Assembly: GCA_002897115.2 (NCBI GenBank)
Contig: BCIH01000001.1
Span: forward strand, 1,974,039-2,038,038
Origin: Prototheca cutis
Lineage: Eukaryota > Chlorophyta > Trebouxiophyceae > Chlorellales > Chlorellaceae
Direction: 5' to 3'
DNA: 64,000 nt
Under the pieces are notes generated by a model. It ran no database searches and was not told the DNA's origin. It worked only from the letters and a program-made list of their open reading frames with translations. Below are positions 12,802 through 24,300 of this stretch, piece after piece. Both the position numbers and the translations under genes were made by a program. Every line of letters starts with the position of its first letter. Positions within the stretch are counted from its first letter, which is position 1.

Positions 12802-13492
12802 CACCCCCCCCCCCCCCCCACACCCACAGGGTGCTATTATCATCGTGGGCGTGCTGGGCCTGTTTGATTACATGGAGTTTGTGTACCTGTGGCACGTGAA
12901 CAAGCTGGACTGGGTGATTTGGGTTGCCACATTCATCGTTGTGCTGTTCGCCGGCGTGGAGATTGGCATCGGCGTGGGCGTGGGCGTGTCCCTGCTTCTC
13001 GTCATCTGGCGCTCCGCCTTCCCCACGATCATCAAGCTGGGCCAGCTCCCCGGGTCGACCCAGGTGTACCGCAACGTCAAGCTGTTCCCGGGCACAGTCC
13101 AGGTCCCCGGCGTGCTCGTCGTTCGTGTCGACGCGCCCTTCTACTTTGCAAACATCGAGGCCATCCGCGACGGCATCGTCCGCCGCCTCCAAAAGGACAG
13201 CGCGTCGCCAGACCTGGCCGAACCGATCCAGTTTGTCGTCATCGACATGGGTGCGGTGACCGACGTCGACGCCACCGCCATCCACTGGCTCACGGAGTTC
13301 CTGGACGACTTCAAGAACGAGTACGGCGCGCAGCTCGTGCTCGCCAACCTCAACAAGCGTGTGCTGTTCAATATCAAAGCGGGCGAGCTGCACTACACCC
13401 TGGGACCCAAAAACATCTTTGTCGACGTGTCGGACGCGGTGCGATATGCCACCACCACCACACGCCGTTCGCCCGCCGGAAAGTCGGTGTGA
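10602..13492 (+). CDS. SLC26/SULTR-family sulfate transporter with STAS domain
   Basis: Five exons, 10602-10822, 11055-11157, 11359-11939, 12121-12616 and 12830-13492, join in phases 2, 0, 2 and 0 and give about 687 residues. The end of exon 2 could instead be 11154. Exon 3 carries the SLC26 signature ([41 protein letters not shown]), and 10-12 membrane segments are visible through exon 5. The C-terminal cytosolic STAS domain runs from about [15 protein letters not shown] to the end, with the loop [19 protein letters not shown]. The family moves sulfate or related anions with protons across the plasma membrane or tonoplast. The exact substrate cannot be read from the sequence. The last intron carries a long C tract directly upstream of its acceptor. 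Confidence 0.94.
12765..12819. repeat. Near-pure poly-C tract in the last intron of the sulfate transporter gene
   Basis: C runs at 12765-12798 and 12800-12819 are broken only by single T and A bases. The tract ends eleven bases before the exon 5 start, so it serves as an extreme polypyrimidine tract on the coding strand. Confidence 0.95.
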
Positions 13493-14065
13493 TCGGCCCT
13501 GTAGCGCTGTGTGTACGACTGCGGCTCGGAGCCCCGAAGCCGCACCCTTGGGCCGTTGCCTGTGCGCAGGCCACGCCCGCTTGCACGGTGTCACATGGCA
13601 CTCCCCCTTCTCAAACCCACCACCACCACCGCTTCTGCACCGCATCGCGTGCTCCATTGTATCTGCAACGAACTGCTTTTGTTTTTTCTGACCTTATGGA
13701 CATGGGAACAAATCGCACTCCACCAAGTCTAGGTCATGCTCGGCTCTGTTTTCTCTATTCCTCCCTGACGGACCAATGGTGGTGGTGACCCTTCCCGGTG
13801 GTTGAAAGCCTGGGGCCCGATACCTGGGCAACCCTCTTCCCCCTCCCCCACTTGATTGTCTCGCCGCTGCGGGGCAGCCGTCGAAAGAATGCCCTTGCTT
13901 GTCATGCTGCAGGATGATGTTGCAACCACTTTTCCCCTCGCTTGTCGGTGGCATGGCATGGGAGGAGGCACATGTGTCGATGGGCTCAGGGCTGTCCTTG
14001 CCTTTGCTGTCGACCAACACATACCACAGCCCGCCCCACCTCCCTCGGCAGTTCATGCCCATCTG
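13493..14065. other. 3' flank of sulfate transporter, no gene recognised
   Basis: The region lies between the transporter stop and the left end of the inverted-repeat element. It probably contains the 3' untranslated region. No coding frame is convincing. Confidence 0.45.
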
Positions 14066-14247
14066 TACAGTGCAGGGCAAAATGATGAAGCCTTCTCGAG
14101 ATTCGTCGACTCCCGCCTGCACAGCAACGGCATAGTTCCCAGTCAAAATGCCTGTTGGACCGCATTCCGCGGCTGCATCGCTCAGAGAATGGATTGGGTT
14201 CCTTCTTGGCAGCAGGACAGGTCGTGCAGGGAGCAGACACTCACAGC

Positions 14248-14422
14248 GGTGTGCCACGGGCTGCTGCGCTGCACCAACAAGGAGTGCCACCCTCCGAAAG
14301 GCGAGCATCGTCTCTGGAACAGAGACTTGATGGCGTGTCTGAACATGAAGCACATCGTGCAGAGCCTGCGGAAGACTGGCAAGCGACCTCAGCGCTTCCA
14401 GCGCCCAAAACCGCAGTGCTGA
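14248..14422 (+). pseudogene. Fanzor/TnpB-like nuclease, C-terminal exon fragment
   Basis: About 57 codons end at a TGA at 14420-14422. The frame contains VCHGLLRCTNKEC, then LWNRDLMACLNM, then KHIVQSLRKTGKRPQRFQR. The Cys pairs followed by a (W)NRDxxAxxNM segment are the layout of the OrfB/TnpB zinc ribbon and final RuvC motif, as in eukaryotic Fanzor proteins encoded inside DNA transposons. A good splice acceptor (cactcacag) stands just before the frame at about 14247. The upstream RuvC I and II parts are not in this element or its flank, so I read it as a decayed or internally deleted copy. Alternatively it is the 3' exon of a gene whose 5' part was lost. Assignment is by motif only. Confidence 0.5.
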
Positions 14423-14487
14423 TGAACATACATCCATCCATCCTGGGGGGTTTATAGCCTTCCCAACTGGGGGTGGGGACCCCCGGG

Positions 14488-14574
14488 GCTCCTTCCCTTC
14501 CTCGGAAAGGGAAGGCAGCTCCGGGGGTCGAACCCCTGGAACTCCTTCCCTCCCCCGGAAAGGGAAAGCAGCCC
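14488..14574. repeat. Two tandem GC-rich hairpin units inside element A
   Basis: Two similar units (about 14488-14519 and 14541-14574) each pair a CCTTCCC arm with a GGGAAGG-type arm. They are separated by a short palindrome around gggggtcgaacccc. They are absent from copies B and C. Confidence 0.7.
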
Positions 14575-14966
14575 CGGAGGTGGTCCATCATTGAGGTGGT
14601 CATCCACCTTCCTATTGCCCTGCAGAGTGTGAAAATTTTCATCAGTGATGCCCAGCAACCCCCGGGGTGATGTGACGCTGGTGCTGGCTGAGCTGGTTGC
14701 ATTATTTTGCCCTGCATGGTAAGTAATGGTCCACCACAACAGCAGAAGCACGCATGACATAGTATCCAGAGCAGGAGCGTGCGCATGTCGGAGCAAGTGT
14801 GTCTCTGTGATGTGTGCGTGTGTGTTGGGGGGGGGGGCCAGGGGCGAGAGCTTCAGAAGAGCTCCCGTGTCCCCGACGGTGACCAGCACATGGCCGCTCT
14901 CCCTTTACCCCCACCACACACGCACACACAGCGAGTAAACGAGCCACATCCTTCTACCTGGTCTCA

Positions 14967-17473
14967 TCAAAAACCGCTGGAGGCGCCACCAAAGGCCGGG
15001 GAGGGCACGCCTCCCACACCGCCATTGGGTGTGGGGGCGGGCAGGGCCAGGTAAGAGTTGAGGTGCAGGTAGGCGTTGGCCGCCTGCTCCTGCTGCTTCT
15101 TCTGCTCCTCACTCAGCTTGCTTGCCTCCTACATTGTTGTTGTCATTGTTATGTCGTCGTTGGTGGTGTTTATTTACTCAACTTCATCTGCGGTCGGTGT
15201 CGCGATGTCTCCCACTCCAAGCAGGCACACCAAAGGAACTCCCCGTAACAAACCCCCCCCGCGTCTCTCAAAAACTCCCCCAAACCTACCTGGGCTTCTT
15301 TGCGTTCGTGCATGAGGGTGTCGACCTGGGTAGTGAGGTCGCGGAGCACGGTGATGAGGTAGGGCATGGCAGCGTCCAGGAGCTTGCTGCGCCACGCCAC
15401 CTCCAGTGCAACGTCGGGCTTGACCAGGGCGCGGCAGGTGTCCAGGCACTCGGAAAAGCGGTCGGTCGCCCCCTCGTCGACAAAGAAACGGAGCAGGTCC
15501 TCGGCGATGGCACGGTCGCCCGACTGCGCCGCCGTCTCGATGGCGTCGTCGTAGAGCTTGTCGGCCTTGGCCATGGCCACCGCGCGCTGCCACTTGAGGT
15601 TCCGCTTGTAGATGAGTGCGGCCAGGCGCCGGAATTCCGTGGCGTCGTGGCGCTCCAGCCGCGCCGCCAGGGCCAGCGCGTCGTAGTTCTCGTAGCTGGT
15701 GATGCTGTCGCGCAGCGCGTCGGCGTCGCCCTCGGCGATGAGCAGCTCGTTCACCGCCTCGTTCACCGCCTGGAGATCGTTCTTCTGCACCGACAGCAGG
15801 TACTCGCGGACGAGGGGGAGGGCGTCGGCTCGGCGCAGGATGTCCACCACCCGTGAATGGTCGATGCGCGCCTCGATGACCTTGAGCAGGTCCACCAGCA
15901 GGTCGGGGTGCTCCTCCAGGTAGAAGGAAATGCCGCGGTAGAGCGTGTCCGCGGCCTTGACCTTCACGGCGACGTCCTTGAAGCCGACGTGCTCCCAGGC
16001 CGCCGCGGGGTGCCCGATCATCACGCCCAGCGCGTTGTCGTACTCGTCGTACGCGACGTACAGGAACGCCAGCTCCTTCCACAGCTCCACCTCCTCGCAC
16101 ACGCGGATGAGCGCGGGGACGTTGCACCGCGGCGCAAAGAGCTTGAGGTGCTCGGCCAGGCGGTCGGGGCGGTGCCGCGCGTACAGCGCACCCAGCTCGG
16201 TGAAAATGCCCGTGTGCGCGCGCTCGAGGCCGATGCCTGACTCGAGCAGCGCGATGAGCTCGTCGACGCGGCCACGCGCCTGATAAAACTCCGAGACCTC
16301 GGCCAGGTCGTCCGCGGCCACGATGATGGACAGACCGCACAGCTGCGCCAGCTTGAACTCCTCCTCCTCGACGCACGCGTAGCAGACTTCCTTCCAGGTG
16401 CGAGGGGAGTTGGCCCTGCGAGCCGCGTCCACTGCCGCCTGGAACTTGTGCAGCCGCACCAGCACCGAAGCCAGGCGGCCCCAGTTGGGGATCTTTGCGT
16501 ACACCACCCTTGCGGGCTCGTACAGACCCTCCTCGAACAGCCGGTCGCCGGCGTCCTGCAGGCTCGCCAGGTGCGGGGCGGCGATGAACGCCTCGAGCGC
16601 GGGGAGGTCCCCCGCCCGAGCGTACGCGTGCACCAGCTCGCCGTCGACGCGCGGGTCTTTGACCTTTTTTCTCGCCATGAGCAGGTACTTGATCAGTTCG
16701 GCGTGGTCGCCCGAGGCCGCGGCGGCGTCGATGACCTCGGACCACTTGCCCGTGTCCCCCGCGCGCAGGTAGGCCGCGATGGCGTCGCTGACCCGCCCCG
16801 CGGCCAGGTACGCATCGGCCAGCTCCGTCCAGACGCCGGCCTCGTCCACCTTTGTGGCGTACTCGTGCGCGCGGTCCAGGTCCTCCAGGTGGTCCAGCAG
16901 CACGCGGATGGCCTGGGCCTTGAGCCCAAACTTGCGGTAAATCTCAAATGCCTCCTCAAACAGCTCGTACCCCACGGCAATCTCGCCCACCGCGGGGCCG
17001 TCAAAGTTGTCCAGCCTGTGGATGTAGTCCTTGACCCGCGCCTTGTCGGCCTTGATGGCCGTGATGAGCAGCAGGTTTTGCAAGTTGTGGTTGTTGCTGA
17101 AGGAGCTGGAGTTGAGCACAATCTTCTCCAGCAAGTCAATCAGCGGGGCCTGCAGGTCAGCGGCCATGAACGCCTTGACCGCCACGGAAACCTGCTCCGG
17201 ATTCTTGCACTCGGGCAGAGCCGTTGAAATGACCTGGTCAATCAACTGACGACGGTGAGGGTTGTCCGCGCTCAAAACCTTGTCCCACAGCTCCCCATCC
17301 TGCCGCTCCACCACATACCGCGCCTGTTGTTGTTTTGGGGGGGGGGGGACTTTTTGGTCTGTTAGGGTCCTAGGGTTTAAGATGCCCACATTGACCTTCA
17401 ATCACCCCCCTCCTTCATGCCCTCCTTTACACCCACACGCACGCACACGAACCCCCCCTTCTCCACCTTCTAC

Positions 17474-17526
<53 letters not shown>

Positions 17527-17528
17527 AC

Positions 17529-17561
<33 letters not shown>

Positions 17562-20500
17562 AACACACGACTACCACCCACCTGGAGCTTGAACATGGCG
17601 TGCTTGTTGGTGCAGGCGACGAGGGCGTCGTCGCACTGGCCACGCTTGTAAGCAACGCAGGCCAGACCTGGGTCACGCTTCTCCGCAAACTTGCCCACGA
17701 CCAGCGAGTCGTAGTATGGATTTGTCGTCAAAAAGTGTTCTGGGTTGTTGTTGGAGTCGACAATAATCTTGCCCAGGGCGTCGTGGACACCAGGGTCACG
17801 CGAACCCTCGCTCACGCGCTGCTCCAGGAATGGGTTGAGCATCTTGAGCCTGTTCCGCGCCTCCACGACCTCCACCAGCTCTGCGACGGGGACCAGCGAG
17901 CGCACGGACAGGATGAGGTTGGTGACGAAGGCTTCGTCCGCTTCCGCATCGAGCAGCGCCCCGACGACGGCAGGGGTCTTGGCCGGGGCCACCTTTTGCA
18001 CGTAGCCCTCGATGTAGCGCAGCATGGACTTTGCGTACAGGAACTTGATCAGGTCGGGCACCATGCCAAAGCGGTCGCAGACGTTGATCAGGGGTCGGGC
18101 ATCAGGGAGGTTGGCCTCCATCAGGAAGGTCTTCACGCGGTCGGCGGGGTACGAGTTGGACTCGCGGGTGACGCGCTCGACCTCTGCCACCTGGCCCGTC
18201 CGCGCTGCCGCCTCGATGTACTTGTAGTGCACCTCGGGATCCTCCGAGCTGGCCAGCTGGGACCCCAGGTACGCGTACAGCCCCGCCCAGGAGCCTGCGC
18301 TTTCGAGAAGGGACACGACTCGGGGAACGGTGAGCTGCTCCGTGTACTCGCGCGCGACCGAAACGACCAGCTGGAGGTTGCCCGCGGGGTCGGCGTCCAG
18401 CAGGACACGCAGGCACTCGATCGCCCACTCGGCGCTCAGCGTGCCAAAGTACTCGACCAGCGCGGGGGGGTCGATGCTCGCCGCGTTGCCCAGCACACGC
18501 TTTATGTCGGCCAGGTCGGCGTAGTGGGCCAGAGCACGAGCATACAAGCCGGCCTTCTCCGCCAGCTGCGCGATGCGGGGCCGGTCGTAATGCGTCAGCG
18601 ATCCCGCGCCCAGGATAGCGTCGGCCACCGCCGGGTTGGTGACCAGGTTGACTTCCAACAGCTTGGTCTGCAGCGCCGCCTGCGCGGGGTCGTCGTCGCG
18701 CAGGGCGTCGAGCAGGAAAGCCGTGGCTTCCTTCACCGCGTTGCGGGACAGGAACAAGTCCGCGAGCGTGTTCACGTCCACCGGCGGCCCGGGCTGGCGC
18801 GCGACCGCCTTGGCCAGCGCCACCGCGGCATCGGGGGAGTCCATCATGAGCCTCTGAATCAGGAACAAATAGTCCGGCGCGGCCCCCGTGGACCGCGTGT
18901 ACGCGGCCAGCTCTTCAAACTCGCCCTTGACGGCCAGGGCCTCGACGACCTTGCCCTGCGCGCCCGCGGCGCGGTAGACGGCCAGGGCCGAGTCCCAGTC
19001 GTCGGCGCTGCGAAACAGGTCGCCCAGCTCCTCGCTGGCCGCCAGCTTGCCGTCGCGCCACCAGCCATCCAGGAGCTGCTTCTTGCCCTGCGAAACCACC
19101 AGCTTGCCAAGCTCGACACTTTCAAACGCATTCAGCGAGCCAGAGCCCAGCAACGTGCCGAAATACACGAGCAGCGGACTGGTGGTCCCCGCAGTCACGG
19201 GCGCGCGGCGCAGGGCCTCGACCGTCTCGCGCGTGCGCAGGACGCCGCGGGGGGACTTGGCCGCCGTCTCCGCCGCGGCCCGCAGGTCGCCCGCCGCCAC
19301 TTGGCGCTGGAAGGACTGGACCACGAGGTTGTCGGCGCCGGGCAGGTCGGCGCGCTGGGCCAGCGCCAGCGCCAGCTCCAGGTTTTGCAGCTGGCCCGCA
19401 ACAAAGGGCACGAGTGCGTCGGGGGCGGGGGCGCCCGCCAGCACCGCGCCGCGGCGGTTCACCGCGATGAATCCGCCGGCCTCCGGCGCGGCGGCCGCGA
19501 TGAAAAAGGGGTCGGTGGACACGCGCGTGCGGTAGACCGCTGCGGCCGTCTCCAGGTCGTACACGAACAGCAAGCCCAGCTTGGTCAGCACATACACCAG
19601 GCCGTAGCGCTCGCTGACCTGCATGGACACGGGGAAATCGTCGGCAAACTCGGGCGGGAAGAAGAGCTCCGCCTGGCGCTTGAGCAGGCCTTGGGCACCG
19701 GGCGCGCCAAGCTCGATGACGTGGAGCTTGGAGGTCAGCGCGCCGCTCGCGTCCAGCTTCTTCTGCGCAAACGCGATGAGCGAGGCGGGGGCGGTGCGGC
19801 CCGCGGGCGTCACGCGCGCAAAGGCCGCGGCGTGCGCCTCCAGCGCCTGGCTCCGCGCCTGGTCCACCGAGTAGAGCTGCATGAAGCCGCGGACGAGGGC
19901 GGGGCGCTCGGCGGGGCCGGGCGCGATGCCCACCAGCACACACCACTTGCCGTCGCCGTCCACGCGGTAGGTGATGATCTGCGTGCCCTCCAGGTTGGAC
20001 GCGCGGTCAAACACCTTGACCGGCTCCTCCGCGCCCTCCAGGTCCCAGTGGTACACGGCGCTCGCCGTGACCAGGCCCAGCTGCGTCGGGCTCGTCCACT
20101 TCCAAAACACCACAGACTGCGGAAACTGCACGCTCTTCAGCTTGGCCTTGGCGCCCAGGTCGAAGATCTGCAGGCTGTCCCCGGGGGCGCCGGGTGCGGA
20201 AGCCTTGAGCGCAATTACCTGACGCTCCGGGTTCATCAGCGCAGAGTCGGCCGTGATGGGCCGGCGCTGCGGCGCGCTGGGGTTCGACAGGTCCAAGATG
20301 ACCTGGTGCGCGTGCGTGTGTTGGGATGTGAGATTGGAAAACAAGAGTTCGAGTTGGGCGAAAGGGCTGCTGACAGGGGAGGAGGATCGCACTCCAATCC
20401 GAGCAAACGACAGCAAAGTCAGCCTAGGAGAACCCGGGCCAGAGCGCTGAATGACTCCGCCACTTCGGGGCCCACGAAATCTGCCTAGAAGGCAGTTGCG

Positions 20501-20873
20501 GTGCAAAACCCCCCGTCCCATATCCAATGCAGCTCTTGATGGTGCCCATGACCAGCCCACCCACGGCCCCTCATCTAGATCTCCCCAAGGGGTCCTCACC
20601 AGTTGGTTGGTGGGGCTGGTCTCCCGCACGCATAGGTACTTGTCCGACTCCAGCGTCACATTGTTAAAGGTGATGCTTGAGCTCTGGATCCCCAGATTCT
20701 GGAGCTGCGGTGCGCGGGGGAGCCGAGGGGCCAAGGAGGGTGATCGGCCGTGGTGTTTGGGGAAGCAGGGGGGCTGAGGGTCAACCAACCCGGGCCGGCT
20801 CCAGCCCACGGCCCACGCTGTTGCTTACCGAGACGATCTCCCGGATGTTGATAGGAGCCCCTCCAGCCGTCAT
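14967..20873 (-). CDS. CHC: Clathrin heavy chain
   Basis: Five exons, 20873-20829, 20704-20600, 20302-17582, 17323-15290 and 15128-14967, all join in phase 0. They give about 1,688 residues, the normal length for the family. Clathrin forms the triskelion coat of endocytic and trans-Golgi vesicles. The N-terminal beta-propeller begins APINIREIV and [20 protein letters not shown], followed by [13 protein letters not shown]. The rest is the long alpha-alpha superhelix of clathrin repeats (for example [55 protein letters not shown]). It ends in a coiled region ([18 protein letters not shown]) and a Pro/Gly-rich tail resembling plant clathrins. The third intron holds a 51-base homopolymer next to a CA repeat. 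A divergent EDC4 gene starts 505 bases upstream. Confidence 0.97.
17476..17526. repeat. Poly-C homopolymer (51 bases) with adjoining CA repeat
   Basis: The run lies in the third intron of the clathrin gene, which spans 17324-17581. It is poly-G on the coding strand, and a (CA)n microsatellite follows to about 17555. Confidence 0.95.
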
Positions 20874-21378
20874 GGTGACGACTTTTGCGGCGAATGGACA
20901 GTCGCGGGAAGAGGGCCTTACCCGAGCATACGACGGGCCCAACCGCGATCACACTGTCAGAGTCGGCCCTGACACAGGCGCTGCACGCCGAGCAACAAGT
21001 CAGATAGAATATTGAGAACGAAACAATGCCTTACTGGCACAGCACTTGTCTAGCGCCACGGGGTGCGGTTCTGTACTCCGCTCCAGTCCCCTTCAGATCA
21101 CGCGTTACGGTGCCAGTGAGAGAGTTCGGAGGGAGGAACGCGCGGGTAAACCGGGAATTGGCGTGCCTTCCCATGATGCGGAACGCAGCCCCTGTTCAAG
21201 CCCCCGATCGCAATGCTGTAACCTGGAAACAAACGAGATATTCAATCCGTGCATGAGTTGACTCCGAGAGGATTTCGGAGGCAGTGGCTCTGCCAGGGGA
21301 GCGTTGCGTGGCGTTGGTGCCCGACCCTGCCGGTCCCTGGATGATCGGTTGAGCGTGCAGCTCGATCAATCACCCATC
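20874..21378. other. Divergent promoter region, clathrin heavy chain / EDC4
   Basis: The gap of 505 bases separates two divergent start codons and must contain both promoters. I recognise no specific element. Confidence 0.5.
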
Positions 21379-24300
21379 ATGACAGAATCAAACGCATCGA
21401 GTGCTCCAAACCCCGTCCATGGGTTCTCTGCAAGCAGCGCGGCGGTCGCAGCGCTGGAGCAGTCCCTGCAAGCCTCCACCCTGGGCTCGGCCCAGGACGG
21501 ACGCTGCCGGCCAATGGGCCAGCCCATCCCCTGCCGGGGAGAGTTTGACTTGGAGTTTCCATCGGACGCCGTGCAGCTGCCGGTGCGGAGAACTGTGTGC
21601 TGGTGGGAATTGGTTGAATTGCCGCCGGTGGGAGCAGACCGAGGGGACGGGTGATGACTGGCTTGCTGGCTGTCGATCAAGCTGTGCGAGTAACCCTGGG
21701 AAGCGACAGCGAGATTCCTGCTTCGATCCATGTACATCATTCCCGTTACCTCACCCTGTCCCATGCCCCACAGGCGTCCACGGTGACCAAGGTCGCCAGT
21801 GCCGCGGGGCGGGACACCTCGAACCTCATTGCCGTGAACCACAGCTTTATTGCCTACGGGCTCCAGCCTGGTCACATCCGCATCATTGAGCGTGCCTCAG
21901 GCGCCCGCACGCTGCTCAAGGGTCACTCGGGCGTCATCCATGACATCAAGTGTGTGGGCGGTTTTGAGTTGGATTAGTAATGGGCCTGGGAACCGGGCTG
22001 GTGCGGTGCTCTGTGCTGATGGCGCGGCCCCCGGGCTAGGCCCAGGCAACCGGCTCTCTGCCCAGATACCTCGAACCTGAACCCAGACCGTGACAGCCGA
22101 GCCCAGATGCATTCATATCTCTTTCCCCGGCGCCCACCCCAGGTTTGCCGCGGGGCAGTCGAATCTGCTGGCGACAGCCGGTCCGGGCGGGCGGCTGCTG
22201 GTGTGGGAGCTGAGCATGAGCCCCTCGGGCGACATCGAGCGGGCCACTGTGTTCAATCACACGCTCCGTGCTGGTGCAGCGCGGACAGTGCTGGCCTGGG
22301 CGCACCCCGACATCCTCTGTGCCGCCACGGCAATGGGTCCCTCGGGCCCTTGCCCCGGCCTGCTCACTGCAGTCGCCTTTGCGGCGAGCGGCGCCGGTAA
22401 GCATCGCCAGCGCCGGGGTTGGCATTCTGTGGGCCGGGGCGCGGGTGTGGGTTGGGAGCCAGGAGACAAGAACACGTGTCATTTGCAGCTTGCCATATTG
22501 TAGGTCGACAGTTGAGGGGCATACATGTTGTGCCAACAGCTGCACTGTCGAAGACCATCAGGCCATGCCAACCTGGTCCAACAAACGTTGCAGGTAGCGC
22601 CGTCGAGCAAGAAATCGCGACTGCGCCTGTAGCAACGACGAGCTTTGCCGGCTCAGTCGTGGCGGCTCTGGAGAACGGCCAAGTGGTCGCCTGGGACGTG
22701 GCCTGTGCACTGGGCTTACCAAATCGATCGGCCGAGTTGTCAGGGACAAAGACTGCTGGCATTACCCTTGTCATGACCTCCAACGATCCAGATGGGCAAC
22801 CCAGCGGGGTGGTGATGCTCCATGGCGCCGAGCCAGAGGACCCGCCCGTGCTGGTACTTGCCACCAAAGGCAATGTCGAGCTGCGCACCCGTCTGCTTCC
22901 AAGCGTGTGGAACGAGCAGGGAGCTGAGGAATCGACTGGCTGGCAGACGCTGCACCTGCCACGGGAACAGGCGCCCTACAAGCTGGCCAGTGCAACGATC
23001 CGGGGTTGTGAGGTGCTGGTGCTGGCAGGCACGGCCGGCGCGGTGGTGCTGCGGGCGAGCAGGACAGGCGTGCCAACGTTCCTGGAAAGCGCGGCATGCT
23101 TCAAGTTGGGCGCGCCCGTGCTCGGCTTGGACGTGCTGGCCTCGGCAGCCGGTGCGCTGGAACTCAGCGTCGTGCAGGCCGCGGCGGTGCAGCAGTATAC
23201 CCTCGAGGATGCGGATGTGGCGCTGGGTGTAATGGATGAGCATGCCCTGCAAACCGAGGGGCTCTACGAGGTCGACGCCGCTGTCGTCAGCAAGGCTGCA
23301 GTTGAACACAGTGACATGCCCACGGGCACAGAGGCCGTCGATGGCACCCTGCCACCACCGCCACTGGCGGGCGTGCTGTCGGCGCAGGCCTCGTCGGGGT
23401 CCACCCGACTGCTGTCGCTGCGCGAGGAGGTCGATCATGCGGAGGAGGGCCCCCTGGCCTCCCGGCCCGCTGGCGCTGGGCCCGCAGGCGACGACTCGAG
23501 CACCCCGCAGAGCACCAGTTCCTCGGTTGCTGGCGGTTCCGGGCGAGCAGAGGTACGTGCATGCATGCATTCGTTGATCCAGTCGTTATTTGGAGGGGTC
23601 AGGTGTTTCTGCTGTGGGTGCGCCACGCATTGGATGGTCAGGCGGCAGGCTCCGGCTTTGAGACAGCAGTCACACACCCGCAAACACCTTGGCCGTCGCT
23701 ATCTGCCGCAGCAGGAGGAGTGCCCCAGCCCGCCCTCGAGCCCCGTGGGCGGGCGCGAGGTGCAGGTCCCCGTCCCCGTGTTCCTGCCCTCCCATGGAAG
23801 TCTGTCGGCGACTGGGGCCACCGAGTCACAGCCCGGGGACGCGGCGGCCACGCCGCAGCTCCTGGCCCGGCGTCAGCTGCTCCGGCGCAACGAGGCGCTG
23901 GCTGCCGAGTCGGCCGACGACGCCGGGGTCGCGGCGACGCAGGCCCCTGGCACCGTGCTCCGGTCTTCAGGCTCGGCGTCAAGCAGCGTGGCCCAGCGCC
24001 CCACACCCACCGCCAGTGGTGCCATTGTTGGTGGTGAGGATGCCGTAACTGGCGGAGCATCCGTCCATGACGACGGAGAAGCTGGCCGTGTGACGCCGAG
24101 CGCGAGCAGCGTTGAGCGTCCGCCAGGCGTGGTGGAGCCCGCCGGTGCCTCCGAATCCGAAGGCATTCAGGCCGTCGTTGCCGCAGCCCTCGACGGTTCG
24201 CACCGCAAGTTTGTGGGCCACGTGACGCTGATGCTGCGGGAGCTGGTCAAGAGCATGCGCGGCGAGTTTGCCTCCCTGGCAACTGCGCAGCATGCGAGCC

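Larger units (their letters stand above)
14066..14721 (+). mobile_element. TIR element copy A, TA-flanked, carries Fanzor-like exon
   Basis: The element is bounded by TA dinucleotides at 14066-14067 and 14720-14721. Its imperfect terminal inverted repeats read CAGTGCAGGGCAAAATGATG on the left and CCATGCAGGGCAAAATAATG on the reversed right end. Its outer parts (14068-14240 and 14579-14719) are clearly related to two other copies in the window (about 48694-49026 and 59702-60068). Between them A has about 340 extra bases, where B and C have about 50. These hold a Fanzor/TnpB-like C-terminal frame (14248-14422) and two hairpin-forming tandem units (14488-14574). A TA target site and ends of this type suggest the Tc1/mariner superfamily, but no transposase is visible. 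The element sits between the convergent transporter and clathrin genes. Confidence 0.75.

Noticed and set aside
12680..13657. 325-codon open frame on the minus strand
   Set aside because: Antisense of the last sulfate transporter exon and poly-C intron. No motifs.
14521..14540. tRNA T-arm-like palindrome (gggggtcgaacccc)
   Set aside because: No acceptor, D or anticodon arms around it, and it is part of the tandem hairpins in element A.
17417..20488. 1,023-codon open frame on the plus strand
   Set aside because: It is antisense to the clathrin heavy chain exon. Its composition (Arg, His, Gly, Gln rich) and lack of family motifs show it is a GC-bias shadow.
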